Part shown: piece after piece, positions 8,452 through 17,611 of the stretch
Numbering within the stretch: the first letter of the stretch is position 1
Layout of the letters: each line of letters opens with the position of its first letter
NCBI GenBank assembly: GCA_020351875.1
Contig: CP070671.1
Span: 819,325 to 883,324, forward strand
Length of the DNA stretch: 64,000 nt
From: Chromatiales bacterium
GTDB lineage: Bacteria > Pseudomonadota > Gammaproteobacteria > Steroidobacterales > GCA-2729495
Reading direction: 5' to 3'
Translations under genes and position numbers: made by a program
Notes under the pieces: model-generated
The model's input: only the letters and a program-made list of their open reading frames with translations
Database searches by the model: none
What the model was told of the DNA's origin: nothing

Positions 8452-8916
8452 GTGAACAGGCTAGATTGCTGTCAGGCAGCCTACATTGCGGGCCTGATCG
8501 ATGCAGACGGGACCGTCACCCTGACCCGCAGGCACCGCAACGAGACACGCCACGCCGCCGTCTATCTGAGCAACACGGACCGACAATTGCTCGAATACGT
8601 GTTGCGAACGGTCGGCGCCGGCAAGATCACTAATAAACGCTCGGTGGGGCGACGACACCGCCCGAGCTATGCCTACGCCATCACTAATCGACAGGCCGTC
8701 CGCCTGCTTGCGGATATCGAACCCTTCCTGCTCACGTATAAAGGTGATCGAGCGCGTTTGATACTTAGAGACTATATCGTCCTGACGCCCAGGAACGGTC
8801 ATTACCCAGCCGAGATTAAGGCCGCCAGGCGGCGCTTTGAAGCCGCCGTTCTGGCCATTCGACCAACGCCGTGTGATTGCGCACTACCCGCTCTCCCGGA
8901 GCGAGAGCACTACTGA
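8452..8916 (+). CDS. LAGLIDADG homing endonuclease, free-standing
   Basis: Single-motif LAGLIDADG endonuclease, expected to act as a homodimer that cuts a long specific DNA site. The motif AYIAGLIDADG is at about residues 10-20 from the GTG at 8452. It is followed by the family stretches LSNTDRQLLEYV, GAGKITNKR, YAYAITNRQAVRLL and LILRDYIVLTPRNG, which resemble endonucleases carried by bacterial rRNA group I introns. The start is uncertain: GTG 8452 or TTG 8422, neither with a strong ribosome-binding site. The gene lies outside the intron, past the ssrA terminator. Its likely target is an intronless ssrA T-loop; this is inference from position. Confidence 0.88.
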   Translation: MNRLDCCQAAYIAGLIDADGTVTLTRRHRNETRHAAVYLSNTDRQLLEYVLRTVGAGKITNKRSVGRRHRPSYAYAITNRQAVRLLADIEPFLLTYKGDRARLILRDYIVLTPRNGHYPAEIKAARRRFEAAVLAIRPTPCDCALPALPEREHY

Positions 8917-8989
8917 AGCCTCTTTGTGCCACCGCACCGTTGGCTTATCCTGCTGGCACTAAAGGCGAGCCTCGCCGAGGTTGAATCGA

Positions 8990-9457
8990 GTGCTGAAAGG
9001 CAAAGCCGACTGGAAGAATCACGGCGTCCGCGTGATCCGCAGCGACCAGCTGGATCCGAATACGCCCCAGACGCCCGGCATGCATCGCCTGGCGGCGGTC
9101 ACCGCCACCTCGGCCCATGCACAAAAAATCTGGGCCGGCACCGTCACGATTGAACCGAATGCGAAGACCGGCGCCCATCACCACGGCGAACTGGAAAGCA
9201 TCATCTACGTCGTGTCGGGCCGCGCGCGCATGCGTTGGGGCGAGCACCTGGAATTCACGGCGGAAGCCGGACCCGGCGATTTTATTTTCGTCCCACCCTT
9301 CGTCCCCCACCAGGAAATCAACGCCGCCGCCGCCGAACCCCTGCAGTGCGTGCTGGTGCGCAATGACCAGGACCCGGTGGTGGTGAACCTGGACATCGAT
9401 GCGGTCGCAGAGCCACAGGAAGTGACCTGGGTCGATCCGCACCATCCGCGGGACTAG
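8990..9457 (+). CDS. Cupin domain protein
   Basis: Small single-domain cupin of about 155 residues; the reaction is unknown. The metal-binding cupin motif 1 is visible as GAHHHGELESIIYVVSGRARM and motif 2 as GDFIFVPPFVPHQEIN, both with histidines in place. GTG at 8990 is preferred because GAGG lies nine bases before it; a TTG at 8981 has no room for a ribosome-binding site. It starts shortly after the homing endonuclease gene. Similar proteins are annotated as uncharacterised cupins, possibly sugar isomerase-like or dioxygenase-like. Confidence 0.8.
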   Translation: MLKGKADWKNHGVRVIRSDQLDPNTPQTPGMHRLAAVTATSAHAQKIWAGTVTIEPNAKTGAHHHGELESIIYVVSGRARMRWGEHLEFTAEAGPGDFIFVPPFVPHQEINAAAAEPLQCVLVRNDQDPVVVNLDIDAVAEPQEVTWVDPHHPRD

Positions 9458-9460
9458 CGG

Positions 9461-11485
9461 TCACCCCGTAACACGGAGCACCACCAACGTTCGATCATTG
9501 CAGGGCCCGCTGCTGTAACCGGCCAGCGCCTTGCGAATCTGCGCGATCAGGTCGTCAACGGTCCCACCAGGAACAGCTTCCAGGGCGGCCTGTATCCCGT
9601 CGATGCCGAAACGCTTGCGCTCAGCACTCACTGCATCCCTGACACCGTTCGACGCAACGATGATGGTGTCGCCCGGCTCCAGTGCAACCGCTGTGGCCTC
9701 GGGCACGTCTCGAGTGCGCCCCAGGCCCAGCGGTTGACCGTCGGTCTGGAGTTTCTCGACGGGGCCCCCGCGTCGCGCCATCAGCACGTCCTGGCCGAGC
9801 CCCAGGACCTCTGCCCGGGCCGGGTCGCCATCCAGCTTCACCAGGCAGACCCGCACCGGGCCGATGTCCGGTAAGTCATCATGCACGAACTGGTCGAGGT
9901 ACCCGGCAAGCTTGCGCAGGTCGCACGGCGTTTCTATGTCGGCCCGGAATGCGGCCCGCAACTGATTGTCGTGCACCGTTGCCGCAAGTCCGGTTCCCGG
10001 CACGTCGAAGAAGGCCAGGACGACGCCCGCGGGCATTTTTGGGTCGCCAACCGTGGCGGGTAGCTGCACCGCGTCGTAGAACTCACCGCCCACCTCTTCC
10101 GCCGGTTCCTGCCAGGCGCGTAAGGTAAAGCCCGTTGGTGCCGGCAGCTGCGCGGGCATAGTCATCGCGCGTATCGATCGCGCAATGCGCAGGTCTTCAC
10201 GCTCCGACGAGAACGATTGCAGCGCGCGGCGCATGCGCTCGAGCGTCGCGGTGAGATCGCGGATCTCGGTAATGTCGGAATCCACCGTTTCGACCCGCTC
10301 GAAATCCAGGCGCTGCATGCGATGCCCCCGCTCGTTCAGTTCTTCCAGCGGCGTGGCATAGCGGGCTGCAAGCCTGAAGGCCCGCCAGATGGCGAGCAGC
10401 ACGAATATTCCAGTCGCAGCGAGCACGATGCGATTGGTATTGGGCAGGCCATCGAGGAGCTGTTCCTCGGGCAGCACGGAGCCGACCCAGATGTTGTCGG
10501 ATGTGCGCAGCTTGGAACGCTCGAGGGCACCCCACCACCTTTCACCATCGTGCTCGAAAGGCACGGCCGCACCCAGCGCGCTGCCGCCTTTGGCAATTGC
10601 CTGGTTGACGAAGCTGGCAACCGGACCGCCGAGTTCCTGCGGCGGAGTCAGCACGAATTCCACCATAGTCTGCTCGTCGTCGAAACGCGCGTCCGCGGGC
10701 AAGCCCACCACGACCAGGCCCATCGGGTCCGCCGGCTTGCCACGCAGTACGAACACCTTGCCGCGCTCGCCGATCTCCAGCGTGGACGTGAACTTGCTGA
10801 TCTCCGACAGGGTGATATCCGCTCCCAGCACGATCACGCGCCCGGAGGCGAGTCGATGCGCAATGCTGGCGGTAACCCCTGGCTCCTGCGTGGTGAAGAA
10901 CCTGTACGGTGCGGTCCAGTGCACGAGTTCGTGCGCGGGTGCGTCTGGGCCCAGCTGTTCGAAGCGCTGCATCGCCCCCTGGTGCCAGGGCCTCTGCCTT
11001 GCGTCGTAATCGAGATCGCGACGCTGGACCGGCTTGACCTTTGCCCCGGCCTGCCATTCACGCCAGTCTGCGGCCCCTCCCCAGGTCTCCGGGCGTGTTT
11101 GTCGACTTTGCCAACGATCATCCGTTCTCATCAGCATGTATTCGTCACCATTCGCATGCGCATAGAGCATGGACGACAACTGCGGAATGCCTGCTACCAA
11201 CGGTGCGAAATAATCATCGAGCCGCGCGATCGGGAAGTTCTCGAAGCCACCGCCATGCACGCGCTCCGCGGTAATCTCGATGGCCAGCTGCACGGGTTCG
11301 AAAAAGCTCATCACGCGCGCGTCGGTGGTAGCGATGATGCGCTTGGTCAGGGACCCGGACAGGCCCTCCAAGACCCGGCCGGTAGCCACGACGGATACCA
11401 TGAGCAGACATGCGCCCAGCAGCAGCACACCCGCTGTCACGTTCAGCAACAGGCTGCGCTGGAAAGGCACTCCCTTTCTGGACAT
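9461..11485 (-). CDS. Membrane sensor with SpoIIE/PP2C-type phosphatase domain
   Basis: Inner-membrane signalling protein of 674 residues. A signal-anchor helix near residues 10-33 (NVTAGVLLLGACLLMVSVVA) is followed by a periplasmic sensor of Cache type (to about residue 310, with DYDARQRPW). A second membrane helix near residue 320 leads to a HAMP-like segment, then a C-terminal SpoIIE-type PP2C domain (EEVGGEFYDAVQL, ALEPGDTIIVASNGVRDA). Such proteins dephosphorylate anti-sigma-factor antagonists. No antagonist or anti-sigma gene is adjacent. ATG 11485 has GGGAG upstream. It is divergent from the LCAT-like gene. Confidence 0.82.
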   Translation of the reverse strand: MSRKGVPFQRSLLLNVTAGVLLLGACLLMVSVVATGRVLEGLSGSLTKRIIATTDARVMSFFEPVQLAIEITAERVHGGGFENFPIARLDDYFAPLVAGIPQLSSMLYAHANGDEYMLMRTDDRWQSRQTRPETWGGAADWREWQAGAKVKPVQRRDLDYDARQRPWHQGAMQRFEQLGPDAPAHELVHWTAPYRFFTTQEPGVTASIAHRLASGRVIVLGADITLSEISKFTSTLEIGERGKVFVLRGKPADPMGLVVVGLPADARFDDEQTMVEFVLTPPQELGGPVASFVNQAIAKGGSALGAAVPFEHDGERWWGALERSKLRTSDNIWVGSVLPEEQLLDGLPNTNRIVLAATGIFVLLAIWRAFRLAARYATPLEELNERGHRMQRLDFERVETVDSDITEIRDLTATLERMRRALQSFSSEREDLRIARSIRAMTMPAQLPAPTGFTLRAWQEPAEEVGGEFYDAVQLPATVGDPKMPAGVVLAFFDVPGTGLAATVHDNQLRAAFRADIETPCDLRKLAGYLDQFVHDDLPDIGPVRVCLVKLDGDPARAEVLGLGQDVLMARRGGPVEKLQTDGQPLGLGRTRDVPEATAVALEPGDTIIVASNGVRDAVSAERKRFGIDGIQAALEAVPGGTVDDLIAQIRKALAGYSSGPCNDRTLVVLRVTG

Positions 11486-11552
11486 CCCGACTCCCAAACT
11501 GGTCCCGGGCCATGACACGCCGTGGCGTGGGCGCACAATATAATCCCTCGCC

Positions 11553-12926
11553 GTGGCAAGCTCGACAGTAAGAAGAATTTTCGCCCGCTCCCGGCCCCGC
11601 TCCACCCTGCAACGTGCACTGGCGGAACGGTTGCAGACGCACGAGCAGGAGCGCGCCCAGGGCACCCGTAACCCGGTGATCGTGATACCGGGCGTGCTCG
11701 GCTCGAAACTGGTGGCTGCAGACACATCGCGCTCGGTGTGGGGCGAATGGCGTCCCGGATTCACCGACCCGGCATCCGGGGAAGGCGCACAGCTTTTTGG
11801 TTTGCCGGTCGCCCTGGGCACGCCGCTCGACCAGTTGCACAGCAAGAGCCGGGTAGCCGGCACCCTGGGCCGCGTGCGCGGTTCCATCGCCGGCGTACCG
11901 GTGAAGATCACCGCCTATGGTGACGTGATGAGCGCGATGGGCGTCGAAAGCTACGCCGACACGTTCAAGGAAGATCGCAGTGTGGCAGCGCATTCCGGGG
12001 CGGCCGCCTTCGAATTCAGCTACGACTGGCGCCGCAGCCTGGACGAATGTGCGCGCGATTTCGAAGCCTTCGTGCTGCGCGCCACGCGCTTCCTGCAAAT
12101 ACAACGCGGTTCCAGCGAACCGATTCGTTTCGACGTAGTGGCCCACTCGATGGGGGGGCTGGTGCTGCGGTACTTCCTGCAGTACGGCGGCCAGCTGCTG
12201 CCCTATGACGGCTCGCGGCCCAGGCTCACCTGGGCCGGCGCGGCACACATCGAACATGCCGTCATCATCGGCACGCCGAATGCGGGGTCAGTCACCATGG
12301 TCGAACGGCTCGTGCAGGGCATACCCGGCAACCCGGTGCATCCGACCTACGGGCCCGTGCTGGTGGGCACCTTTCCCTCCGGCTACCAGCTGCTGCCCCG
12401 CGCCCGCCACCGGCCATACGCCGCGAGCCGCGACGAGGTCGACATCCTGGATCCGGACTTCTGGCTGGCGCGGGACTGGGGCATCACCGCGACTTGGCTG
12501 AAGGAGGAACGCGCCCGGCAACTGCCGGAAATCGCCACGGAAGCGGGTCGTCTGGAAGTGGCGGAGGATCACTTTCGCAAATGCCTGGCCAGCGCCCGAC
12601 TGTTCCAGGACGCGATGGACCAGCCGCTGGCAGGCATGCCCCGGCACCTTCAGTTCCATCTGTTCGTCGGCGAGGCTCAGAAAACGCCACTGACATTCGC
12701 CGGGCAAAAAGGCGATCACCAGGTGACCTGGGCCAGCCACGGGCCCGGCGACGGCACGGTCCTGGCGAGCAGCGCCCGGCTGCGCGAACCCGGCGGCGCT
12801 GAACCCATCCCGTGGCGCAGCGTGACACCGCTACGAAGCAATCACATGGGCCTGCTGAAAGACCCGGCGCTGCTGCTGGGTGTGCTGGACCTGCTGGGGC
12901 AACACGAGGCTGTGGGAGCAAGCTGA
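11553..12926 (+). CDS. Lecithin:cholesterol acyltransferase-like hydrolase
   Basis: Alpha/beta-hydrolase of the LCAT family, 457 residues. These enzymes cleave or transfer acyl chains of phospholipids. Family motifs are PVIVIPGVLGSKL near residue 41, FSYDWRRS near residue 155 and the nucleophile elbow AHSMGG with serine at about 199. The remaining catalytic residues fit D in GDGTVL and H in SNHMGLL near the C-terminus. No clear signal peptide is present; the N-terminus is basic. The start is GTG. It is convergent with the GGDEF-EAL gene. Substrate unknown. Confidence 0.82.
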   Translation: MASSTVRRIFARSRPRSTLQRALAERLQTHEQERAQGTRNPVIVIPGVLGSKLVAADTSRSVWGEWRPGFTDPASGEGAQLFGLPVALGTPLDQLHSKSRVAGTLGRVRGSIAGVPVKITAYGDVMSAMGVESYADTFKEDRSVAAHSGAAAFEFSYDWRRSLDECARDFEAFVLRATRFLQIQRGSSEPIRFDVVAHSMGGLVLRYFLQYGGQLLPYDGSRPRLTWAGAAHIEHAVIIGTPNAGSVTMVERLVQGIPGNPVHPTYGPVLVGTFPSGYQLLPRARHRPYAASRDEVDILDPDFWLARDWGITATWLKEERARQLPEIATEAGRLEVAEDHFRKCLASARLFQDAMDQPLAGMPRHLQFHLFVGEAQKTPLTFAGQKGDHQVTWASHGPGDGTVLASSARLREPGGAEPIPWRSVTPLRSNHMGLLKDPALLLGVLDLLGQHEAVGAS

Positions 12927-13000
12927 GGGTGCGCTTGCCGGGGCGTTGCGCGCCGGAACCGTCCTGCGACCACCGTTGGGGGAAAACTCGGCGGCGCCTG

Positions 13001-15106
13001 TCAGCCGGCGCTGCTCGCGCTGCCGTCTTTGGCCAGCAGGCCGATGAATTCGTCGGCCGGCAGCGGTTTGCTGAACAGGAAGCCCTGGATCTGGTCGCAC
13101 TCGTGCTGGCGCAGGTAGTCGAGCTGTTCTTCCAGTTCCACGCCTTCCGCAACCACCTGCAACCCCAGCTCCTTGCTCATGGCGATGATCGCGCTGCAAA
13201 TCGCAGCATCCTGCCGGTTCACGTGCAGGTTGCGGACGAAAGACCGGTCGATCTTCAGCGACTGCAGCGGGAACTGGGTCAGGTAACTCAGGGACGAGTA
13301 ACCGGTGCCGAAGTCGTCGACGGTCAGCTTGATGCCGGCTTCTCTGAACTTACGCAACACGTCACGCGTCTCGTCCACGTTCTGCATCAACAGGCTTTCG
13401 GTGATCTCGACCTCGAGGCACTGGGCCTTCAGTCCGGCGGCCCAGATGATTTGCAGCACGGAATCCAGCAGGTCGCTCTGCGTGAATTGCTGGCTCGACA
13501 CGTTCACCGCCACCGTCAGATCGTCGAATCCCGCTGCATGCCAGGCCTTGAGTTGCCGGCAGGTTTCCTCCACCACCCAGCGCCCCAGGGGCAGGATCAG
13601 CCCGGTCTCTTCGGCCAGCGGCACGAACTCGCCCGGCGATATCCACCCGCGCTCCGGGTGCTGCCAGCGCAGCAGGGCTTCGCAGCCCACCACCTGCCAC
13701 GACGCGATGTCGACCTTGGGCTGGTAGTGCAACGAGAACGCACCCTCTTCCAGCGCCGCACGCAGCTCGTTCTCCAGGTCGAGGCGCTCCAGCGACCGCG
13801 TGTTCTTGCTGCTGCTGAAAAAGCGATGTCCGTTGCGGCCGGCGGCCTTCGCCTGGTACATGGCCATGTCCGCATGCATCAGCAATTCTTCCATCGAACG
13901 GCCATGATCCGGGTACATGGCCACCCCGATACTCGGCGTGATCACGAACTGGTGGCCTTCATAGCTGAACGGCTCCGTCAGCGCAGCGCGGATGCGGGTC
14001 ACGATCTTTTCGACTTCGCCGACTTCATCCAGGCCCGCAATCAGGATCACGAATTCGTCGCCGCCCAGGCGCGCCAGTTCCGTCGGCTGCGGGATGTCGA
14101 GCCGTATCCGACCCACTGTATCCTCGAGCCGCACCGATGCCCCCAGGCGTTCGGCGACGGATTTCAGCAGCGCATCACCCACCGTATGCCCCAGGGTGTC
14201 GTTGATGCGCTTGAAGCGGTCCAGGTCGAGGAAGAGCACCGCAAGCTTTTGCTCGCCGCGCGCCGCCCGCGCGAGGGCCCGGCGCAAATCGCGGATAAAC
14301 TGCTGCCGGTTCGGCAGCCCGGTGAGCTGATCGTAGTAAGCCAGCTGCTTGATGCGCTTTTCGCTCGCCACCTGTTCGCTAATGTCCCGGATCAGGGTCA
14401 CGACGGTCGTCGCGCTGTTGGCAACCATCCGGGTCTCGAATGTTCGCCCGTCCTGCCAGGCGTAGGTGTAAGTCTGCAGTTGGCCACTGGCCAGGGCGGC
14501 GTGCAGGCTCTCGCGGGCATCGTTGGCGGTGTCCGGTGGCAGCACGGCTTCCAGCCGACGGCCCGCCAGGTCGGGTGTCGGGGCACCCGACACGGGCCCG
14601 CTGAGACTCTCGAGGATGGTACCCGTCTGATCGACCACGAAGATCAACTCGGGAATGGCCTCCAGCAGCGCCCGCATCTTGCGCTCGTCAGCCCGCACGT
14701 CCAGCAATGCGCGATAGGATCGCAACAGATAATGAAGCTTGAAGGGCAAGGCCGCCCAGGTGACCGGCTTGTGAATAAAGTCCGTCGCGCCCACTTCATA
14801 GGCGCGCTTCACGGCTTCGACCTTGTCGTTGCCGGTGATCATGACCACCGGTGCGGGAAAGTCGGGATATTGCTTGCGGATTTTCTTACAGACGTCGAAA
14901 CCATCCAGGCCGGGCATCTCCACGTCCAGCAACAGGATGTCGGGCCAGCGGCCATCGATGGCCGCCAGGACCTCGTGCCCGTCGGCGCAGGTCACGACTT
15001 GGAAGCCCGCTGCGCCCAGTGTTTGCTCGTAGAGCAGCCGAAACGTCGCGTCGTCGTCGGCGACCAGGACGTAGCTCGGAGACTCGGTCGAAGGATTTGT
15101 GGTCAT
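13001..15106 (-). CDS. Response regulator with REC-PAS-GGDEF-EAL domains
   Basis: Cytoplasmic c-di-GMP signalling protein of 701 residues. The N-terminal receiver domain has VADDDA and the phospho-acceptor aspartate at about residue 61 (LLDVEMPG). A PAS-like domain follows, then GGDEF with an intact ARLGGDEF active site and EAL with CEALLRW, VEITESLL, VDDFGTGYSS and EGVE, all consistent with activity. It could therefore both make and degrade c-di-GMP. Its ATG overlaps a TGA of the upstream frame as ATGA, which points to coupling with the GAF gene. Confidence 0.93.
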   Translation of the reverse strand: MTTNPSTESPSYVLVADDDATFRLLYEQTLGAAGFQVVTCADGHEVLAAIDGRWPDILLLDVEMPGLDGFDVCKKIRKQYPDFPAPVVMITGNDKVEAVKRAYEVGATDFIHKPVTWAALPFKLHYLLRSYRALLDVRADERKMRALLEAIPELIFVVDQTGTILESLSGPVSGAPTPDLAGRRLEAVLPPDTANDARESLHAALASGQLQTYTYAWQDGRTFETRMVANSATTVVTLIRDISEQVASEKRIKQLAYYDQLTGLPNRQQFIRDLRRALARAARGEQKLAVLFLDLDRFKRINDTLGHTVGDALLKSVAERLGASVRLEDTVGRIRLDIPQPTELARLGGDEFVILIAGLDEVGEVEKIVTRIRAALTEPFSYEGHQFVITPSIGVAMYPDHGRSMEELLMHADMAMYQAKAAGRNGHRFFSSSKNTRSLERLDLENELRAALEEGAFSLHYQPKVDIASWQVVGCEALLRWQHPERGWISPGEFVPLAEETGLILPLGRWVVEETCRQLKAWHAAGFDDLTVAVNVSSQQFTQSDLLDSVLQIIWAAGLKAQCLEVEITESLLMQNVDETRDVLRKFREAGIKLTVDDFGTGYSSLSYLTQFPLQSLKIDRSFVRNLHVNRQDAAICSAIIAMSKELGLQVVAEGVELEEQLDYLRQHECDQIQGFLFSKPLPADEFIGLLAKDGSASSAG

Positions 15107-15199
15107 ACCGCCGCCTTGCTCATGTATTCGTGCAGCCCGATAACCGCACGGTCGTGCTCGTGGACCACCTGGTGCAGCATTTCCTCGGCGTCATCCAGG

Positions 15200-16105
15200 T
15201 CACCCGCGCGGGCCTGTTTTTCCAGGCGGGCGCATGGGCCCGACGAGCGCGACCACGGCCTCGCACAGCGCGATGGTGCCGGCATCGAAGCGATTCGCGT
15301 CGCCGTGCTCGAAGCTCATCGCGCCGATCAGCTTGCCGTCGTGGCTGATCGGCACGGTGCACAGCGACGCCGAGCCGTAGGTACCCGCCAACTGCGCGTG
15401 CGCTTCGAGCACGTGGGCGTTGCGCTGATTCGGGTTCGGCCACACCAGCGTGACATCCTGGTCTACCGCTTCGTCCATCGCGGCACCGATCGCGCGCAGC
15501 AGGGCCATGCGATTGTCGGCCGATGCACTGCGGGACACCGCCAGCACACGCGTGCTCTGGCGGCGGGCGAAGCCGACACTGACCCGTTCGCAACCCAGTC
15601 GCCGGGCCAGCTCAGCGACCACCGCCGACGCAGACTCGTGTAAAGCGTCGTGCTCCAGGCTGGTCGCCACGATGTCGATCACATCCACCAGCTGCCCGCC
15701 ACCACCGCCCGCCGGCTGCTGCATCAGCAGATCCAGCCAGGCGGCGCCCCAGCGCAGGGCTTTTGCGGTCGCCTGGCGTTGCGCGTCGCTGCCCGTGGGC
15801 AGTTCAACGGCCACCACGCCCCGCTGCTGTTCGGCCACGAGCAGCGGGCAAGTCACGATGTCGCCCTCACGGTCGCCGGGCGCATTCTGCGCCGGCAACC
15901 GGTCGACGGCGCAGGCAGGCTTGCGGGCTGCCGACGCCGCCACGTTCGACAGGGACGGCGTGGGCGCCGAGTCGGCCGGCCACTGGGCCACCACCCGAAA
16001 GGCACCGTCGCTGTCCGCCCACAGCACCACGGCGCGCAGCGCGCCATTCAGCATGCTGCACTGAAGATTCAGCCAGGCCTCTATCCGTTGTTGTTCCGCG
16101 CGCAT
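15200..16105 (-). CDS. GAF domain protein, probably frameshifted at the 3' end
   Basis: Soluble sensor-like protein, 301 residues as read, with two GAF-like regions; the second (about 150-290) contains CTVPISHDGKLIGAMSFEHG. The frame ends in an unnatural tail MRPPGKTGPRG. One base further on, the alternative frame reads RLEKQARAGDLDDAEEML and continues to AVIGLHEYMSKAAV, ending at 15103 in an ATGA overlap with the next gene. Skipping one C in the CGCCCGCC run near 15225 joins them into one sensible protein. So this is either a real frameshift mutation or a base-call error. The ATG 16105 lacks a clear ribosome-binding site. Confidence 0.72.
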   Translation of the reverse strand: MRAEQQRIEAWLNLQCSMLNGALRAVVLWADSDGAFRVVAQWPADSAPTPSLSNVAASAARKPACAVDRLPAQNAPGDREGDIVTCPLLVAEQQRGVVAVELPTGSDAQRQATAKALRWGAAWLDLLMQQPAGGGGGQLVDVIDIVATSLEHDALHESASAVVAELARRLGCERVSVGFARRQSTRVLAVSRSASADNRMALLRAIGAAMDEAVDQDVTLVWPNPNQRNAHVLEAHAQLAGTYGSASLCTVPISHDGKLIGAMSFEHGDANRFDAGTIALCEAVVALVGPMRPPGKTGPRG

Positions 16106-16116
16106 TGGCCGTCGGC

Positions 16117-16140
16117 GGTCAGACCGCGGGCGGTCTGACC
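16117..16140. repeat. Perfect 9-bp inverted repeat before the GAF gene
   Basis: GGTCAGACC and GGTCTGACC flank a 6-base spacer, 12 bases upstream of the GAF gene start. It could be an operator or an RNA hairpin close to the translation start. No T-run follows on either strand, so it is not a standard terminator. Confidence 0.5.
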
Positions 16141-16333
16141 CTCATCTTATTTACAACACCCAAAACCGGGGGGAACTTTACGAAATACGCCGGCTGCGCT
16201 GTGTGACCCGGTTGGCATTTGCCTGCGGGGGTCTGCTGCGGAATACCGACTTTACAGGGCGCTGCCGGCCATTTGGGTGCCTTTGCGGCAACTGGTCTAG
16301 AATTCGCCGACTCGCCACCCCCGCCCTAGCCCT

Positions 16334-17488
16334 ATGACGACCGCATCGATTTCCGACAACAATCACGCCTACCTCGAAAAACGCCGGGTCACGGTCGTGG
16401 GCGCGGTGATCAACCTGGTGCTGGCCGCAGCCAAGGTGGTATTCGGGATCATTGGCCAGTCCCAGGCGCTGGTCGCCGACGGGATTCATTCGCTGTCTGA
16501 CCTGGCCAGCGACGCGATGGTGCTGGTCGCCGCCAAGTTCGGCAGCCAGGATGCCGACGCGGAGCATCCCTATGGCCACGCCCGCTTCGAGACCGTGGCC
16601 ACGATCGGGCTCGGTATGCTGTTGCTGACGGTGGCAGCGGGTATCACGCTCGACGCGATCGAGCGGATTCGCAATCCGGCCCTGCTGCTGGTGCCCGGCT
16701 ACCTCGCGCTGGCCGTCACCACGGTGTCGATCCTGTCGAAGGAATGGCTATATCACTACACGGTGCGCGTAGCCGACCGCGTGCGCTCCGACATGATTCG
16801 TGGCAACGCCTGGCACCATCGCTCCGATGCGATTTCATCCGTGATCGTGTTCGTTGGCATCGTCGGCACGATGGCCGGGCTGAACTACCTCGACGCCGTG
16901 GGCGCGATCGGCGTATCGCTGATGATCGGCAAGATCGGCTGGGATCTCGGCTGGGCCGGGCTGCGCGAACTGGTGGATACGGGGGTGGACCCGGAAACCC
17001 TGCAGCAGATGCGCCATACCATCGAGGCCATTCCCGGCGTCAGAGACCATCACATGCTGCGCACGCGGCGCATGGGACAGGACATCCTGGTCGAAGCGCA
17101 CGTGCTGGTCGCCCCGGATCTGACGGTGTCCGAGGGGCATCGTATTTCGGACGCGGTGCGCTCAGGCATCAAAGCCATCAGCGATGACGTGGGCGATGTG
17201 CTGGTGCACATCGACCCGGAGGACGATGCCACCGAGCGGCCCAGCTCTGACCTGCCGGGCCGCGAAGAACTGCTGGCCGCGCTGACGGAACGGTGGCGGT
17301 CACTGGAAGCCGCGCAGGCGATTGAGAAAGTGAGCTTTCACTACCTCGCCGGTCATGTGGATGTGGACATCGTGCTGCCGCTGGGCCTGGCACACGATAT
17401 GGAACACGCGCGCAAACTGGCCGCGGAATTGCGCGATTGCGCTGAACGCGAGCCGCGCGTGGGCCAGGCCAGCGTCTACTTCCGCTGA
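16334..17488 (+). CDS. Cation diffusion facilitator (CDF) metal exporter
   Basis: Inner-membrane divalent metal/proton antiporter (zinc, iron, manganese or similar), 384 residues. About six membrane helices are visible. The metal-site motifs HSLSD in helix II (VADGIHSLSDLASD) and HHRSDA in helix V are intact, and the cytoplasmic domain carries GVRDHHMLRTRRMG. The protein is about 80 residues longer than E. coli FieF and has an extra C-terminal ferredoxin-like segment. It is divergent from the GAF gene. Which metal is carried cannot be read from the sequence. Confidence 0.93.
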   Translation: MTTASISDNNHAYLEKRRVTVVGAVINLVLAAAKVVFGIIGQSQALVADGIHSLSDLASDAMVLVAAKFGSQDADAEHPYGHARFETVATIGLGMLLLTVAAGITLDAIERIRNPALLLVPGYLALAVTTVSILSKEWLYHYTVRVADRVRSDMIRGNAWHHRSDAISSVIVFVGIVGTMAGLNYLDAVGAIGVSLMIGKIGWDLGWAGLRELVDTGVDPETLQQMRHTIEAIPGVRDHHMLRTRRMGQDILVEAHVLVAPDLTVSEGHRISDAVRSGIKAISDDVGDVLVHIDPEDDATERPSSDLPGREELLAALTERWRSLEAAQAIEKVSFHYLAGHVDVDIVLPLGLAHDMEHARKLAAELRDCAEREPRVGQASVYFR

Positions 17489-17611
17489 CCCTGCCCAGGT
17501 CGTCGGCGGCGACCGGCCCGGCCTGCGACCGCCGTCACTGAAACGCCAGCCAGGAACCGGATCATGGTGCGGTAACGGCGATCCCGCTCGCTGCCAGTTG
17601 ACATAAGCCGC

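Noticed and set aside
7755-8916. ssrA locus as an integrative element attachment site
   Set aside because: No integrase gene and no second copy of the tmRNA 3' end was found downstream; the insert has group I intron structure and splices precisely at the T-loop instead.
12812-15643. Very long open frame (943 codons) antisense to the REC-GGDEF-EAL and GAF genes
   Set aside because: It mirrors a real gene with clear catalytic motifs. The antisense product is rich in His, Arg and Gln, typical of high-GC shadow frames, and has no family motif.
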